Source: Hemerocallis citrina (lineage: Eukaryota; Streptophyta; Magnoliopsida; Asparagales; Asphodelaceae). From it: 64,000 bases of DNA. Below the pieces are notes generated by a model, which was given only the letters and a program-made list of their open reading frames with translations, was not told the origin of the DNA and did not search any database. A program made the position numbers and the translations under genes. Shown here one piece after another: positions 33,607-46,420 of the stretch (positions are counted from its first letter, which is position 1; each line of letters starts with the position of its first letter). The stretch is taken from assembly GCA_017893485.1 (NCBI GenBank), contig CM030363.1, positions 84,063,230 through 84,127,229 on the forward strand. Direction: 5' to 3'.

Positions 33607-34166
33607 TGTAGAACCCCGTATTTTCAAATATTATTTTAATTATTTGAAAAATGAATTTAAATCATTTTTGAGAATTTAATAAATATTTTCTAAGAAATTT
33701 ATCTTTTATACACGTGCAAAACACGTGCAAATGACTTTTGAAAAGTTTAAAAAATTTAGTTTTCCTTATAAAAAATCATTATTTATTATTTGAAAATTTT
33801 TAAATATTTTTCTAGATTTTTTTGAAATTAATTATGCCTATTTGCAATTTTTGAGAAAAGAAGGACTTATTTGCAAAATTGACATTTTGAGGGTTAGAGT
33901 GCAAAGTGTATTTGCTGGACTTTCCGATCAGTATTTGTTGAGATTTGGAAATATATTTTTCTATTAGATCCTAATTTAAATGATATTTGATTGAATCTTC
34001 AAGACTAAACCTATGGATATAAAGTTGTATTCTTAAAAGGATTATTTTGCAAAAGAAGGAATAAAACCCTAATATTCTATCCGGCATATATAAGAGACGT
34101 TTCTTTCAGCCGTCATTGTTTAGAATACCCAGAAATTGAGATTTGTTTGAGGAGCAAGAAGAGGAT

Positions 34167-34757
34167 TGATATGGCCAAAATTGGGGTTAAATCGAGACCG
34201 TCCAGATCGATCACGAATCCTGAAGCACGGGGGTAAAAAGGTAATTTCACATACAGATGAATCCAAAACGGGTATTGGGCCTCCTTCTCGCAGAACCAAC
34301 CACCCGTGAATAGATCCACTTCATTTGGGTACGGGTCCCGACCCGATACAAGCCCAATCCACCAAGAAGAGAATCAGGCCACTGATTTGGTCAAATCAAC
34401 AAACCTGATCAGCTCTCACCAGGGAATCAAGGCCTAACTTCCCAAAACAGAATAGGAGGATTTTTCTCCTATTTGTTAGGCAGGAAATTGGGCCCCAAAT
34501 CATTCCAAAGGCGACTATAAATACAACCCCTCTACCACCGAGACCAGGTTAATCACTTTTTCACCACTTAAGCTCTTTCTTAATCTTTTCCTGATTACTG
34601 ACAAGAGCGTCGGAGGGTGCGTCGCCGGAATCAACCCCGGTGTTTCGCACTTCCTTGCAGGTTGTGCCAGGAGCAAGAAGACCGAGTCAATCGTTCAGGT
34701 GTTTCCCGGACTCACAAATTCTATCTGTTTACCCCCACACCGAAATCAGCGGTAACA
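34167..34757 (+). repeat. T2 5' LTR
   Basis: 591 bp, TGATATGGCC to GCGGTAACA, TATA box TATAAATA at 34516-34523. Confidence 0.95.
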
Positions 34758-34760
34758 GAT

Positions 34761-34778
34761 TGGCGCCGTCTGTGGGAA
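34761..34778 (+). promoter_or_regulatory. T2 primer binding site
   Basis: TGGCGCCGTCTGTGGGAA three bases after the LTR. Its first ten bases fit the 3' end of plant tRNA-Asp; the rest departs from it. This form is common in Tat elements. Confidence 0.8.
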
Positions 34779-34826
34779 ACCACCACACGAACGACCTCAG
34801 CTTCTCCTTCATCGCCTCCCATCGCC

Positions 34827-37800
34827 ATGCCTCCGAAGAAGAACAGATCCAAAGGATCCAACCGGGTGGCCAACCCCGCCGACCCTACGGAGGATACCCC
34901 CGTCAACCAAATTCCCCAATCTGGGCTTCCTCCGCCGACCCAACCGGTCCAGCCTCCTCATCCTCAGCAGCAACCCAACAATGGTCCCGCCGGTCTCAAC
35001 GGCCAGAAGCTGAAGCAGCCCATCCAGGACCACGTCTCGGTCCATAACGGGTCCTCGGACTCGATGGCCTCCCATAACCCCGACCGGAACCGCCAGAAGG
35101 AGAATGACCTCCGCACGCACCTTGACGAGAGGCGGGCCCGAGCGGAGGCCTCCCGACAGCGTCAGGGCGAGCGGTCACCTCGTCGCCGAGACAGACAGAG
35201 ATCTCCGTACCGGAGAGGCCGAGCGGCATCTCCCGAACACCGAAGGAGGAGGCCGCGTTCCCCCGAGGATCGGCATCGTACGAGGGACCGTGAGGTACCT
35301 ATCAGTCGTGCCGAGTTCCTCCAGTTTCAGGAGACTGTACTGCAGGCCCTGAACGCCCGTGCCAACAACCAAAACCCCCCGAGGGTCCCAACACCCCCTC
35401 GGATTCCCAGTCCTCGCCGCCGGTCACGAAGTCCTCTCCAGGCTCCCAGTCGTCAGTAACATTACAGTCCCCGCCGATCCGAGGGATACCGGCGTCGAAG
35501 TCCACGCTCTCCCTCTTATGATGAAGAGTCCGAAGGGTCATACGGTTACCGGCGAGGGGATGATGCCTTTGACCGCCGCCTCCATGAGGTGGAGAGGCGC
35601 ATCGTCCGCATGGACCGAGAAGAGGAGTCCAGAGCAGGGACCGTTCGCCCAAACCGACCGCCCTTCTCTCGGACAATCATGGAAGCTCGCATACCGAGGG
35701 GTTTCAAACCTCCACAGTTTGAAACGTACTCAGGCGAGTCCGACCCAGTAGATCACGTCGAGAGTTTTAAGACTCTGATGCTGATCCACCAAGTCTCCGA
35801 CGCCATACTCTACAGGACCTTCCCGGTCACCCTTCGGGGTTCGGCTCGGGAATGGTATTCCAGGCTTGCCCCCGCCTCCATCTTTTCATTTGAGCAGTTT
35901 GAGACGCTGTTCATAACTCACTTTGTGAGCAGCCGACGGGCCGAGAAGACGAGTCTCTCCCTTCTGAACCTCCGACAGGAAAGGGGAGAGAAGCTGCGTG
36001 ACTATGTGAAGAGGTTCACTGCAGAAGTCAGGTCGATCGCCTCATTAGACCAATCCGTGGCAACAGTGGCGTTCCAGTCGAACGTCCTCAACTCCAACCT
36101 CCGCTCGTCCCTAGCAAAGAAGCCGCCTACCAACTTCGCCGACCTCCTACTGAGGTGCGAGAAATACATCCGAGCCGAGGAGGCCGAGTCCCTCCCGAAC
36201 TTCGGAGGACCCTCCTCCGGCTCGAAGAGGAAGGCAACGGAGGAAGAGGGGGCCAAGAAGACTATGAAGGACGGAGGCGGCCAGCGTCGTCCTCCCCCCA
36301 GGTTCGAGAAATTCACGCCCCTCACAACTAATGTCTCCACTATCCTCATGGAGGTAGAGAAGGAGGGGGTCCTCCCTCCAGCCCCGAGGATGCACAAACC
36401 GGCGAAGAGGAGGGACAAAGACAAGTGGTGTCGGTATCACCGGGACCACGGGCACGAGACGAATGACTGTCGGGCTTTGAGAGATGAGATCGAAGCCCTC
36501 ATCCGAAGGGGGCAGTTGGCGAAGTTCGTGAAGGCTAACGATCGGACAGATCGGAACTTTCCTCCCCCTCGGGGGGCTAACAAGCGGCGCGAAGTAACAC
36601 CTGAGTTCGAAGAAGAAAGGGTTCTGCACATGATCCACGGGGGCCCCATGGGCGGCCCCTCTAATACGACCCGGAAAGCCTTCGTTCGGGAGGTGAACTC
36701 GGTCCACAGTGCTCCTCCTCCCAAAGGCTTCGGTGTGCCCGTGTCCTTCTCCGACGCTGATCTCGAAGGAGTCCGAACCCCTCACTGTGATGCCCTCGTC
36801 ATCGACCTCCGCATGGCCAACTTCAAGGTGCAGAGGATTTTGGTTGACAACGGGAGTTCGGTCAACATTCTATTCCTCTCGGCCTTCCAGGGCCTCCAGC
36901 TGTCCCGAGACCGTCTCAAACCGGCCGGATACACTCTACACGGGTTCACGGGGGTCCCGGTAACCATCGAAGGGGTAATAACCCTCGACGTTACGGCGGG
37001 GAGCACCCCTACTACCCGGACCGAGCCCATGGACTTCATGGTCGTTGACGTCCCGGCAGCATACAATGTCATCCTCGGTCGCCCCGGCCTGGCCGCCCTT
37101 GAGGCCGTCCCATCAGCATACCATTTGAAGATGAAGTTCCCTACTCGGTCGGGAGTAGGGGAAGCCAGGGGGAGCCAGGAAACAGCTCGGAAGTGCTACA
37201 TGACTTCCACCGGGGGACCAGTGCTCTCGCTCGAGACCCTCGAGATCCCCGAGCCGAAGGCTCGCCCAACGTCCGAACCAGCGGACGAGTTAGAAGAAGT
37301 ACTCTTCTCTGACGAGGATCCGAGCCGAAAATTCCTCGTCAGCAAGTCCTTACTGACCGTGCTATTCTCCGACCTTGTGAGATGCATCCGGGGTAACCGC
37401 GACCTATTTGCTTGGTCGGCCGCGGATATGCCCGGTATCTCCGAAGACTTGCTCGTCCACCGCCTAAGTGTCGAGCCGGGGTGCAGACCGGTTCAGCAGA
37501 AGAGGCGAAAGTTCGCTCCCGAGCGACAGCAGGCAATCAAGGAGGAAGTGAATAAGCTGTTGAAGGCCAAGTTCATCCAGGAGGTGAATTATCCCGAGTG
37601 GTTGTCGAATGTTGTGATGGTCAAGAAGTCCAACGGCTCGTGGAGGATATGCATCGACTTCACCGACCTCAACAAAGCGTGTCCGAAGGATCCCTTCCCC
37701 CTCCCGAACATCGACACCCTAATCGACGCCACCTCGGGCCATGAGCTCCTCAGCTTCATGGATGCCTTCTCGGGCTACAACCAAATCCGGATGTTCCCTC

Positions 37801-39983
37801 CGGACATCCCGAAGACCTCCTTCGTCACCGACCAAGGCCTCTACTGCTACCGAGTAATGCCGTTCGGTTTGAAGAACGCGGGAGCCACCTACCAGCGCCT
37901 CGTCAACAAGGTCTTTCAGCATCAGATCGGCCGAAATATGGAGGTGTACGTCGATGACATGCTCGTCAAGAGCATCCACGGCACCGACCATGTAGCCGAC
38001 CTCCAAGAGGCGTTCGGCGTGTTGAGGAAGTACAACATGCGGCTGAACCCGAACAAGTGTGCGTTCGGAGTCTCCTCTGGCAAGTTCCTCGGCTTCATGG
38101 TGAGCCAGCGAGGGATTGAAGCTAACCCCGAAAAGATCAAAGCCATATTAGACATGGCCCCGCCTCGGAACGTCAGAGAAGTACAGAAGCTCACCGGTCG
38201 GCTCGCAGCCATCGGTCGGTTCCTCTCCAAGTCAGGAGAAAAGTGCCTTCCCTTCTTCAAGGCACTCCGAGGCGCTAAGGGATTTGAATGGGGCGAGGCA
38301 CAGCAAGCGTCGTTCGACCAGCTGAAAGCCTATCTGGTGAACCCCCCTCTGCTCAGTAAGCCGGTCCCAGGCGAGCCTCTCTTTCTCTACTTGGCAGCCT
38401 CCGAGCAGTCCCTGAGCGCTGTCCTGGTCAGAGAAGAGGACCGGACCCAGAGGCCAATTTACTACGTGAGCAAGGTACTTCGGGATGCCGAGCTCCGTTA
38501 TCCGGGGATAGAAAAGATAGCCTACGCCCTCGTCATGGCAGCAAGAAAGCTTCGGCCCTACTTCCAATCTCATTCAGTCATCGTCCTCACCGACCAACCG
38601 CTCAAGCAAGTCCTCCATAAACCCGAAACCTCGGGCCGGCTGATGAAGTGGTCGATAGAGCTGAGTCAGCACGACATCTCCTATCAACCTCGGACGGCAA
38701 TTAAGGCGCAGGCCCTCGCCGACTTCATTGTAGAATCCACCATCCCCGAGGTCGGCCACGTCCCGAGCGGACCCCCCATTTGGACAGTCTTTGTGGACGG
38801 ATCCTCCTGCAATGAGGGAAGCGGCGCCGGCATCATCCTGAACGGCCCTGATGGCTTCGTCCTACAGTACGCGATCCGCATGAGCTTCAAGGCCTCGAAC
38901 AACGAGGCGGAGTACGAGGCACTCATAGCCGGTCTCGGACTCGCGCGAAGCGCTGGGGCGCATCGTCTCCGGATTCACAGTGATTCCCAGCTGGTCGTGA
39001 ACCAGGTCTTGGGCGAATATGAAGCCCGGGACGAGCGGATGGCGAAGTACCTCGCCAAGGTCCGGGATCTCATGGGTCGGTTCGAAGAAGCCATCATCCA
39101 GCGGGTCCCTCGGGAGGAAAACGCACAGGCCGATGCACTTTCCAAGCTGGCCTCGTCATCTTTACAAGGACTCGAGCAGACCGTACTAATTGAAGTCCTC
39201 GCTAAGCCGAGCATCGAAGACGAGGCACTAGGCTCGGCGGAGTCATTGCCAGTCATGCTGCAAGACAACTGGATGAAGCCACTGGTAGAATTTCTAAGGG
39301 ATGGAGTTCTGCCCTCAGATCCCAAAGAAGCTCGCCGAGTTAGAACCCGAGCCGAGCGCTATGTCTTGATCGAGGGCATCCTATACAAGCGCTCCTTCTC
39401 CCAAATTGACGGCCGACCATATCTACGATGCCTCTCTCCGGAACAGGCCGAATATGCCCTACAGGAGCTTCATGAAGGGATCGGCGGGGCACACTCGGGA
39501 TTTAGGTCCCTGGCCCGAAAAGCTCTGAATTATGGGTACTTCTGGCCGACACTTCTCCAAGACGCCGAGCGACACGTTCGGCAGTGCGGCTCCTGCCAGA
39601 GACACTCCAGCATCCGACGCCTCCCTCAAGCCAACCTCACCTCCCTATCGAGCCCTATCCCCTTCGCGATGTGGGGAATGGACTTGGTAGGGCCTTTCCC
39701 TCCAGCTCCGGGTCAGCTCAAGTTTTTAGTCGTCGCGATCGACTACTTCTCGAAGTGGGTCGAGGCCGAGCCCCTCGCCACGATAACCGAGAACAAAGTG
39801 GTGCAGTTCTTCTGGAAGAACATTATATGCAGATTCGGCGTCCCGCGCGTCCTCGTGACAGATAATGGGACCCAGTTCACTGGCTCAGCGTTCCGAACCC
39901 TGTGCGACGACCCCCCTTCACTGCTAGTCCTAACAGCTGCGCCGACCGATGCCCCGCTCGACGAGACAGCCGCGCTGCTCTGA
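34827..39983 (+). pseudogene. T2 Gag-Pol with one stop in gag and truncated integrase
   Basis: From ATG 34827 the frame runs MPPKKNRSKG through a Pro- and Arg/Ser-rich N-terminus, meets TAA at 35457-35459, then stays open in the same frame to 39983. The 1464-residue part from 35589 has the Gag core (WYSRLAPASIFSFEQ, about residue 86), knuckle-like CRYHRDHGHETNDC (about 279), protease LVDNGSSVNILF (about 418), RT YVDDMLVKS (about 787), RNase H (YLAASEQSL, about 934), archaeal-type RNase H (VFVDGSSCNEGSGAG, about 1068), the integrase HHCC region (about 1294-1335), WGMDLVGPF (about 1362) and VTDNGTQFTG (about 1423). At about 39905 the integrase stops before its catalytic E and runs into antisense-gene sequence. 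RT and RNase H look intact. Confidence 0.9.
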
Positions 39984-40768
39984 GCGTCAGTCGGACTCCG
40001 CCTGGTCGGTAGCGGGCGCGTCGCGAGTTCATAAAACGTGATCCCCCTCTCACTTTCCTCGCGAGTGCACGACGTGCTACGAACATTAGCCCTCTCCGGC
40101 GCAGGTTTAAGCGACGCGATCTCCTCCTCCAGTTCGATAATCCGATCCCTCAGGACGACGTCCTTCGCCAATTTCTTTGATCGAGGGGCCTTCAACGACC
40201 CGGAGGCATTGGGACTATCAGTTGCAAGCCGCCGATAGTGGGTGACCTCGATCCCCCTATCTACTGTGATCCTCCTGAGCATGTCGACTTCGGCCAATAG
40301 TCTCTTACGCTCAGCCAAAGCCCCCTCCAGCTCGGAGGCCATCTTCTCCCTTTCCGCAGAGCGCTCTCTCTCCGATAGCTCCAAGTGTTGTACCTCGCCC
40401 AAAAGGTCGTCGTTCTTCTGCTCGGCGGCTTTAAGCTCCCCGCGAAGCCGCTCAACTTCCCCTTCGGAACCAGGACCCAAGGAGCGCTTCCGGAGTTGAT
40501 GCAGCTCGCGACAGTTCCTCCTCAGGACTGCCCTGACCTCCTCCGCCTGGCCGAGCAGGAGAAACCGCCTCTGCCGGCTGTCCGAGAGTTCACGCTTCAA
40601 GTTGGCCAATTCCTTCCGAAGGAAGACCAGCTCCGTGACCAGACCAAACACCACCTGAAAAGCGGAAATAAATCCGAGGCCCAACAGTTGGAGAAATTTA
40701 CGCCCAAAACGCCCAAAATGCACACTAAGTCCGAGGCTCAACACTTGGACAAATTTTTGGCCAAACAA
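39743..40768 (-). CDS. T2 antisense gene 2: coiled-coil protein, fused to antisense integrase
   Basis: The minus-strand frame has heptad-rich sequence (LRKELANLKRELSDSRQR, KMASELEGALAERKRLLAEV, RDRIIELEEEIASL), so it is mainly coiled coil. An acceptor-like TTTTCAG|GTGG ends at 40655, suggesting the exon starts at 40654; the ATG at 40768 may not be used. The last 50 or so residues (below about 39905) are antisense to the integrase fragment and are probably an accidental fusion made by the deletion that truncated pol. Function unknown. It may be a downstream exon of antisense gene 1. Confidence 0.6.
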   Translation of the reverse strand: MFGQKFVQVLSLGLSVHFGRFGRKFLQLLGLGFISAFQVVFGLVTELVFLRKELANLKRELSDSRQRRFLLLGQAEEVRAVLRRNCRELHQLRKRSLGPGSEGEVERLRGELKAAEQKNDDLLGEVQHLELSERERSAEREKMASELEGALAERKRLLAEVDMLRRITVDRGIEVTHYRRLATDSPNASGSLKAPRSKKLAKDVVLRDRIIELEEEIASLKPAPERANVRSTSCTREESERGITFYELATRPLPTRRSPTDAQSSAAVSSSGASVGAAVRTSSEGGSSHRVRNAEPVNWVPLSVTRTRGTPNLHIMFFQKNCTTLFSVIVARGSASTHFEK

Positions 40769-40867
40769 AATACTTTTTCATTCAAAACAAGGGCGGTGGC
40801 CAGTCCGCGATAAGGCTTACAAAAAGAAAACAAAACCAAAAAGACTGAAAGTAGGAAGACAACCGAG

Positions 40868-43274
40868 TCAGGGGTCGACCTTTTTGCCGCTCGGATTCGT
40901 CGACCCCTCGGCCTTGCCGTCGCCGTCACCCTCGTCCCCGCCTTCGCTCCAGCTCTCCTCCTCGGAGAGTTCCTCCTCCTCGCCCTCGGCTTCGGTCTCA
41001 CCATCGCCTTCGGCGGGTTCTGTCTCACCATCGGGTCCGAGCAAACCCTCGGTGATCCCTTCTTCCCCCTCCACGGGCTCGTAAAAGTCATAGGAGGACG
41101 AGTCGAAGCCGGGGTTCTTCGCGGCTACATGGGTCAGGGCACGGCCGTAGGCGTCCAGCATATTCTGGATCATGTGCTGCGCGGCCTCCTCTTGCACGGC
41201 CTTCTTCACCTCCTTCACCTTCCTCAGGTGGTTGGCCTTGATCCTCTCGGCTCTCTTCCGAGCAGCCTCCCCTTCCGACCGAGCCTTGGCCAGCTCATCC
41301 TTCAGCCCGGTGACCTCCTTCTCGGCTCCCGACCGAGCGCTGGCCAGCTCCTCCTTCAGCTCGGCCACCTCCTTCTCAAACTTGGCCGCCGTATCCTTCG
41401 ACGATTGGATAGCGTCGGCCAGCTTCTTCTCCAGGTCCTCCGCTTCGGCGACTCTCTTCGTCGAAAGAAGCAGCTCGGACTCAAGCCGCTTCGCCACCCG
41501 AACGCGCTCCGTCCTCTCCTTCTCCTTCTCCTGATCCTTCTTCGCCATCTCCTCGACCAGCCAACTGAAGTGGCAGAGGGTCTGGAAGGAAACAACGCGT
41601 TAAAATCCGAGCCCAAGAACTTAGAAAGAAAATCTCCATGAAAAATATGAATGAAGAAGGGTTCGACACACTCACCGACATAGTGCTCCGGGCCATCTGC
41701 ATCACGTTGTCCCCTGCCATCCCGGCCCTCAGGGTCGCCCGGTCCTTCGGGGTCGGCAGGTGCCTCACTGCCTCCATGCAGATGTTCCCGTCGCCCAAAA
41801 AGCCGTCGACGTTCATCACCTGCCAATCCGGGACGAAGATCTGTTTATGACGCTCGGTCAAGATCTTCTCCGCGCCGGGGGTGAGTGGCGGAACCTGGAG
41901 GGACAGCGCATCGGCCACTCCGAACTCATTGCTCGACGGACCAGGAGCGTCCGCCTCCGGGGTAGGAGCAGGAGCGCCCGTTGCCGAAGGATCGAGGTCC
42001 ACGACCCCACCCTGCTCGGGGACCGCGGCCTTTGCCGAAGGGACAATGACCTCAACCTCTCCCTCCTTCAGGACCGCAACCTTCGGTTGATCGGCTGCCT
42101 TCACTACCGAGGCCTTCTTCGAAGCTCGGCTGTCCTGAGGCGCTGCCGACGGCCTCTTCTTCTTCTCCTGCTCGGACCTGCCCTTCGCCACCAGGGCCTT
42201 GTAATCGAGCTTCATGGTCTCTGCAAGAATCGAACGAAAAAACTTAGAAAAATTGAATGCAAACTTTACGGAGAGAAGTATAAATACCAGAAGCGTACGA
42301 GGGTCGATCGGACTGAGACCCCCACGGAACAGATGCTCTTCGGTGATATCCTTCCAGCTAAGCGTCGGCAGAGCAAGGATCTTCTTCTGGACCTCGGTCT
42401 CTGCCGCGTTCAGCGGAACGTCCTTCTTTGTGCGCTTGGGTAGTCCGTCCGCCCAAACTGTCGGTATCACCCATGGCGTCAGTTTCCGAACGAGGAAGTA
42501 TTTGTCCTTCCAGTGTTTGATCGAGTCTGGATTCTCGATCAGTTTCACGCTCGGCCGGGGCGAAAGATAAAACCTCTTCTCGTCTTTCCTCGGCTGGACG
42601 GGTCGGAAGAGACTCCGAAAGAGGTACATGGTCGGCTTGGCGCCGATCTCTTGGCATCGGAGGAGGAACGCCACAACTTGCCTCCATGTGTTCGGCATCA
42701 GTTGAGCGGGACTTAGACCATACCAAACCAGGACCTCAACCACGAACGGGTGGAGGGGAAAGCGAAGACCGGCAATGAGGGAGTCGACCGGAAAGACGCA
42801 CATGTCCGGAGAGGACCCAGTGTTGGCTCGGAACCCCGGCCCAGGGAGGAGCAACGTGTACTCGAGAGAGATCTGGAAGCCCTCTCGGATCAGACGAAGG
42901 TCCCCTTCGGTAAGAGTCGAGATCTTGCGATCGACCTCGGATAGCTCCCTAGGCTCGTTCTCCTCCACCAGTTTAGCCGTACCTTGGGTGACCTTCTCCA
43001 AGATATCCTCAGCATAATCCCGGACTCCTCCCACGCTCGACACGGCGATGGGCTGCCGACCGAACTCCCCCGCTCTCTTCGGCGTCTCCACTATAGTAAT
43101 TACGGCTTTGCCCTTTCGGGACTCCGCCGTGACTTCTTGGGGCACCTCAGCCACTCCGCCCTCCGCGTCTGGACGAACAACGACCTGCTCGCTCAGCTCC
43201 ACTACTCCTTTCTCTTTCTCCCCTCGGCCAACGGCTTGCTCCGAGGCGGGGGTCTCAACCGAAATCTTAACCAT
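40868..43274 (-). CDS. T2 antisense gene 1: Transposase_28-type protein, two exons
   Basis: Exon 1 runs from ATG 43274 to 41676 (533 codons) and exon 2 from 41581 to the stop at 40868. They are joined by a 94-bp intron with donor TCG|GTGAGT and acceptor TTCCAG|ACC; splicing keeps frame and gives about 770 residues. Residues about 145-215 (LLPGPGFRANTGSS, VLVWYGLSPAQLMPNTWRQV) match the 'putative gypsy type transposon' domain (PF04195) found in extra ORFs of Tat elements. The C-terminal half is coiled coil (ELKEELASARSGAEKEV) with an acidic tail (EGEEEELSEEESW). Known: Tat elements can carry antisense extra ORFs between pol and the 3' LTR, of unknown role. Transcription would oppose pol. Confidence 0.8.
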
Positions 43275-43283
43275 ATTTTCCTA

Positions 43284-45829
43284 AAGAGAGAAGGGAAGGA
43301 GACTGACCTTGAATTGACAGCTACGGTCGGAAACTTCGCCGGAACTAGGAACGCTACCGCGACAGCTAGCGACACCACCAGGGAGCTAAAGACTTCGAAG
43401 CAAAGTAAATACGAAAGAGAGAGAGTAAAAGTGAAAAGTGAAGACTTGGTCAAAGGGGGGGGTAAAGATTTATAGTGAAAATGAGGCGCCTCTTGGACTT
43501 CCAGAGCGACTTTTGGGCTACTCTCGAAGCATCTCGAAGGCCCACCACAAAGTCAACCAGCTCGGCGAGATGGGACGAGAATCCGAGCTGCGAGCAAAAC
43601 CGAACGTGGCTGCAATAGAGTCCGCTCGGAATCCGTGCAAGTGCCTTCCCGAACTGGTAAATGGGGAAAACTCCTTTCCCCCTCAAATTCCGCGCCTGAT
43701 CTTCATCAGACGGTCCAGATCTCGCCAAGAGCACTAAACGACAAGATAGTGTCTTCTTGGAGAACGCGCCCCATCTCGAGATGCGTGTCAGCATCCGGCG
43801 GCTCAGATAGCGCCACGTCGCTCGGACGATCGGACGCCTCGCCTATGCATGAAAGAACCTGGAAAATTTTTGATTATGTTTTAAGGCGCCGCCCTCGGCA
43901 GGCGCCCCCCGGGTCCCGTGCCTCGGTTGGTATAACCCCGACAACAGGCCCCGGTCAGAAGCAGATCAGAAGCAGATCGGCACTCCCCCACCTCTAACTC
44001 CCCCGGGCTGACCTCCGTCAAAAGCCATCAGCCCGAGAAGGAAGACAAAGATGGGAGGGAACCCACCAACACTCAGAGGTCGGAAGAGACGCACCATCCC
44101 GAGCTAGTTGGTTGCAACTGGAAGGCTCGGCTTGTCGAAAGACTCTAACAGCGGCGCCTTCACAGTTGCAACAAACGGACTCAGATGGCCCGGAGATCGA
44201 CATCAGACAGGGGTCGTCACTCTCCCACCAAGATCTCTGCCTACTTCAACACTCACTTCGGAGCAACCGAAGAAGGCAGAAGATCTTGGTGAGAGAACGG
44301 CGACCCGTCCTTCGAAAGAGGTCCGCACCCCGGGTCCGGACCATGGCCGTCGACGCCACTGTCTTGTTGCCCCCACCCCTCACACCCCTTCGGAGCAGGG
44401 AGGGATGGGGAAACAACAAGACAGCGGGGCGACCGCCCGTCCTTCCGGGAAGGCCCATCCCTCGGATCCGGACTACGGTCGTCACCACTCTTGCCTTATT
44501 CTCCTCCGCTCCCGACACCCACTTAGGGACCGTCCGGAACGGGAGAAGAATAAGGTAAGAGAGCGACCACCCGTCCTTCGGAGATAACTCATCCCCCGAG
44601 TGCGGACTACGGTCGTCACCACTACTGCCTCGTTCCCCCTCGCTCCTGACATCCACTTTGGGGCCGTCAGGAACAAAGGGAAAACCAGGCAGAAGAGCAA
44701 CCACCACTCCGAACTTCAAGAGAGAAGCTACCCAAGGCAGATGCCTCCGAGGTCTGGAACCCAATTTGGTTGTGACGAAAATGACAAAAGGGATGGGGTA
44801 CTTATAGCCTGCCCCCTATAACCAGCCATTACTACCCTCGGAAATTGAAGCGCCGCGTTTTAATTGAGGGAATTATTGATCCCCGGAAGTCGGAACGCCA
44901 CGCATTAATCAAAGGAGTTATTCTTAATGGCCTGGGGAAGAGGAATGCAGCACAAACCCCGAGCGCCATTAATACCCTCGGAAGCGAGATCGCCTCCGAA
45001 CAGATAGCGCCGCGAGATCGCCTTCGGTCGGCTGCCGAGCAGAGGCCTTCCCGAACTGGTAAATGGAGAAAAAAAGGCACCGAGCTACCTCAGCCGTCGG
45101 ATCTCTCAGAAATTCGCGCTCCCAATGGCGAACGGCTCAGATTACGCCACGTGCGCTAGAAGACAAGATAGCGTTTTCTTGGGAACCGTTCCCGTCTCGA
45201 GATGCGTGCCCACATCCAACGGCCCAGATTACGCCACGTCACTCAAGCCCTCGGTCGGCTGCCGAACCCCCATCCCTTCGGTCGGCTGCCGCGCAGAGGT
45301 CTTCCCGAACTGGTAAACGGAGAAAAACGCTGCCGAGCAGCAGCGACCGTCAGATCTTTCCGAAATTCGCGCCCTTCCGCAATCAAGGGCCCAGATTGAG
45401 CCACGTCATAAATCGGTATTTAAATCATTTTTTATCTATTTAATTTGTTTTATTTGCTTAAAAATTGCGAGAAAATTGTTAAAAATTCGGGAAAATTAGC
45501 CAAAAATTCTGGAGAGTAATTGAGATTTAGGGGGCACATTTTCGAACCCTTGAACGAACAATTATCGCCCAGAATGTACGGCTAAGGCCCCCGTATGATT
45601 AACAAACGCGTCGCAAAGTTAAACAAATAGTCCGAAAAAAATAGATAAAAACTCTTGAAACCCGATGTCACCAGAGAACCGCCAGCGGCGTCAAAAGTTG
45701 CCTCACTACCCCCCTTTCCAGATTCAAAATCCCACGTCTGGACTCCGATACAACTCCATCAGCCACTAAAAACAGCTAAACTACTCCTCAAAGTCTGATC
45801 ACACTCAGTCTTTAGGAGTGGGGGGCTCG
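43284..45829 (+). other. T2 GC-rich 3' noncoding region with repeats
   Basis: No believable gene. A 132-134-bp unit is repeated three to four times between about 44230 and 44720 (cccgtccttc at about 44303, 44437 and 44570). The phrase gaactggtaaa recurs near 43655, 45053 and 45308. 45405-45530 is AT-rich as in T1. The 5' part (43284-43450) would hold the promoter and leader of antisense gene 1. A polypurine tract, GGAGTGGGGGGCTCG, is at 45815-45829. Confidence 0.6.
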
Positions 45830-46420
45830 TGATATGGCCAAAATTGGGGTTAAATCGAGACCGTCCAGATCGATCACGAATCCTGAAGCACGGGGGTAAA
45901 AAGGTAATTTCACATACAGATGAATCCAAAACGGGTATTGGGCCTCCTTCTCGCAGAACCAACCACCCGTGAATAGATCCACTTCATTTGGGTACGGGTC
46001 CCGACCCGATACAAGCCCAATCCACCAAGAAGAGAATCAGGCCACTGATTTGGTCAAATCAACAAACCTGATCAGCTCTCACCAGGGAATCAAGGCCTAA
46101 CTTCCCAAAACAGAATAGGAGGATTTTTCTCCTATTTGTTAGGCAGGAAATTGGGCCCCAAATCATTCCAAAGGCGACTATAAATACAACCCCTCTACCA
46201 CCGAGACCAGGTTAATCACTTTTTCACCACTTAAGCTCTTTCTTAATCTTTTCCTGATTACTGACAAGAGCGTCGGAGGGTGCGTCGCCGGAATCAACCC
46301 CGGTGTTTCGCACTTCCTTGCAGGTTGTGCCAGGAGCAAGAAGACCGAGTCAATCGTTCAGGTGTTTCCCGGACTCACAAATTCTATCTGTTTACCCCCA
46401 CACCGAAATCAGCGGTAACA
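45830..46420 (+). repeat. T2 3' LTR
   Basis: 591 bp; no difference from 34167-34757 was seen. Target copy aggat follows at 46421-46425. Confidence 0.95.

Larger units (their letters stand above)
34167..46420 (+). mobile_element. T2: Tat-lineage Ty3/gypsy element with antisense genes, very young
   Basis: 12,254 bp, target duplication aggat at 34162-34166 and 46421-46425. The two 591-bp LTRs look identical by eye. It has a primer site, gag, protease, RT, two RNase H domains (the Tat hallmark), a truncated integrase, then an antisense block (39906-43274), a GC-rich noncoding region and a polypurine tract. With an incomplete integrase it probably moved with help from a complete relative. Confidence 0.93.

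Noticed and set aside
35457..35459. Programmed readthrough of the T2 gag stop
   Set aside because: The codons after TAA (CAT TAC) do not fit the known CAR-YYA readthrough context; the stop may be a simple mutation.
42221..42287. Second intron in the T2 antisense gene (CTG|GTATTT to TTGCAG|AGACC)
   Set aside because: Length 67 breaks the frame and gives an immediate stop, while the unspliced frame stays open.
44018..44764. Frames of 100-170 residues in both strands of the T2 3' region
   Set aside because: They overlap on both strands of a 133-bp GC-rich tandem repeat and have no domain.
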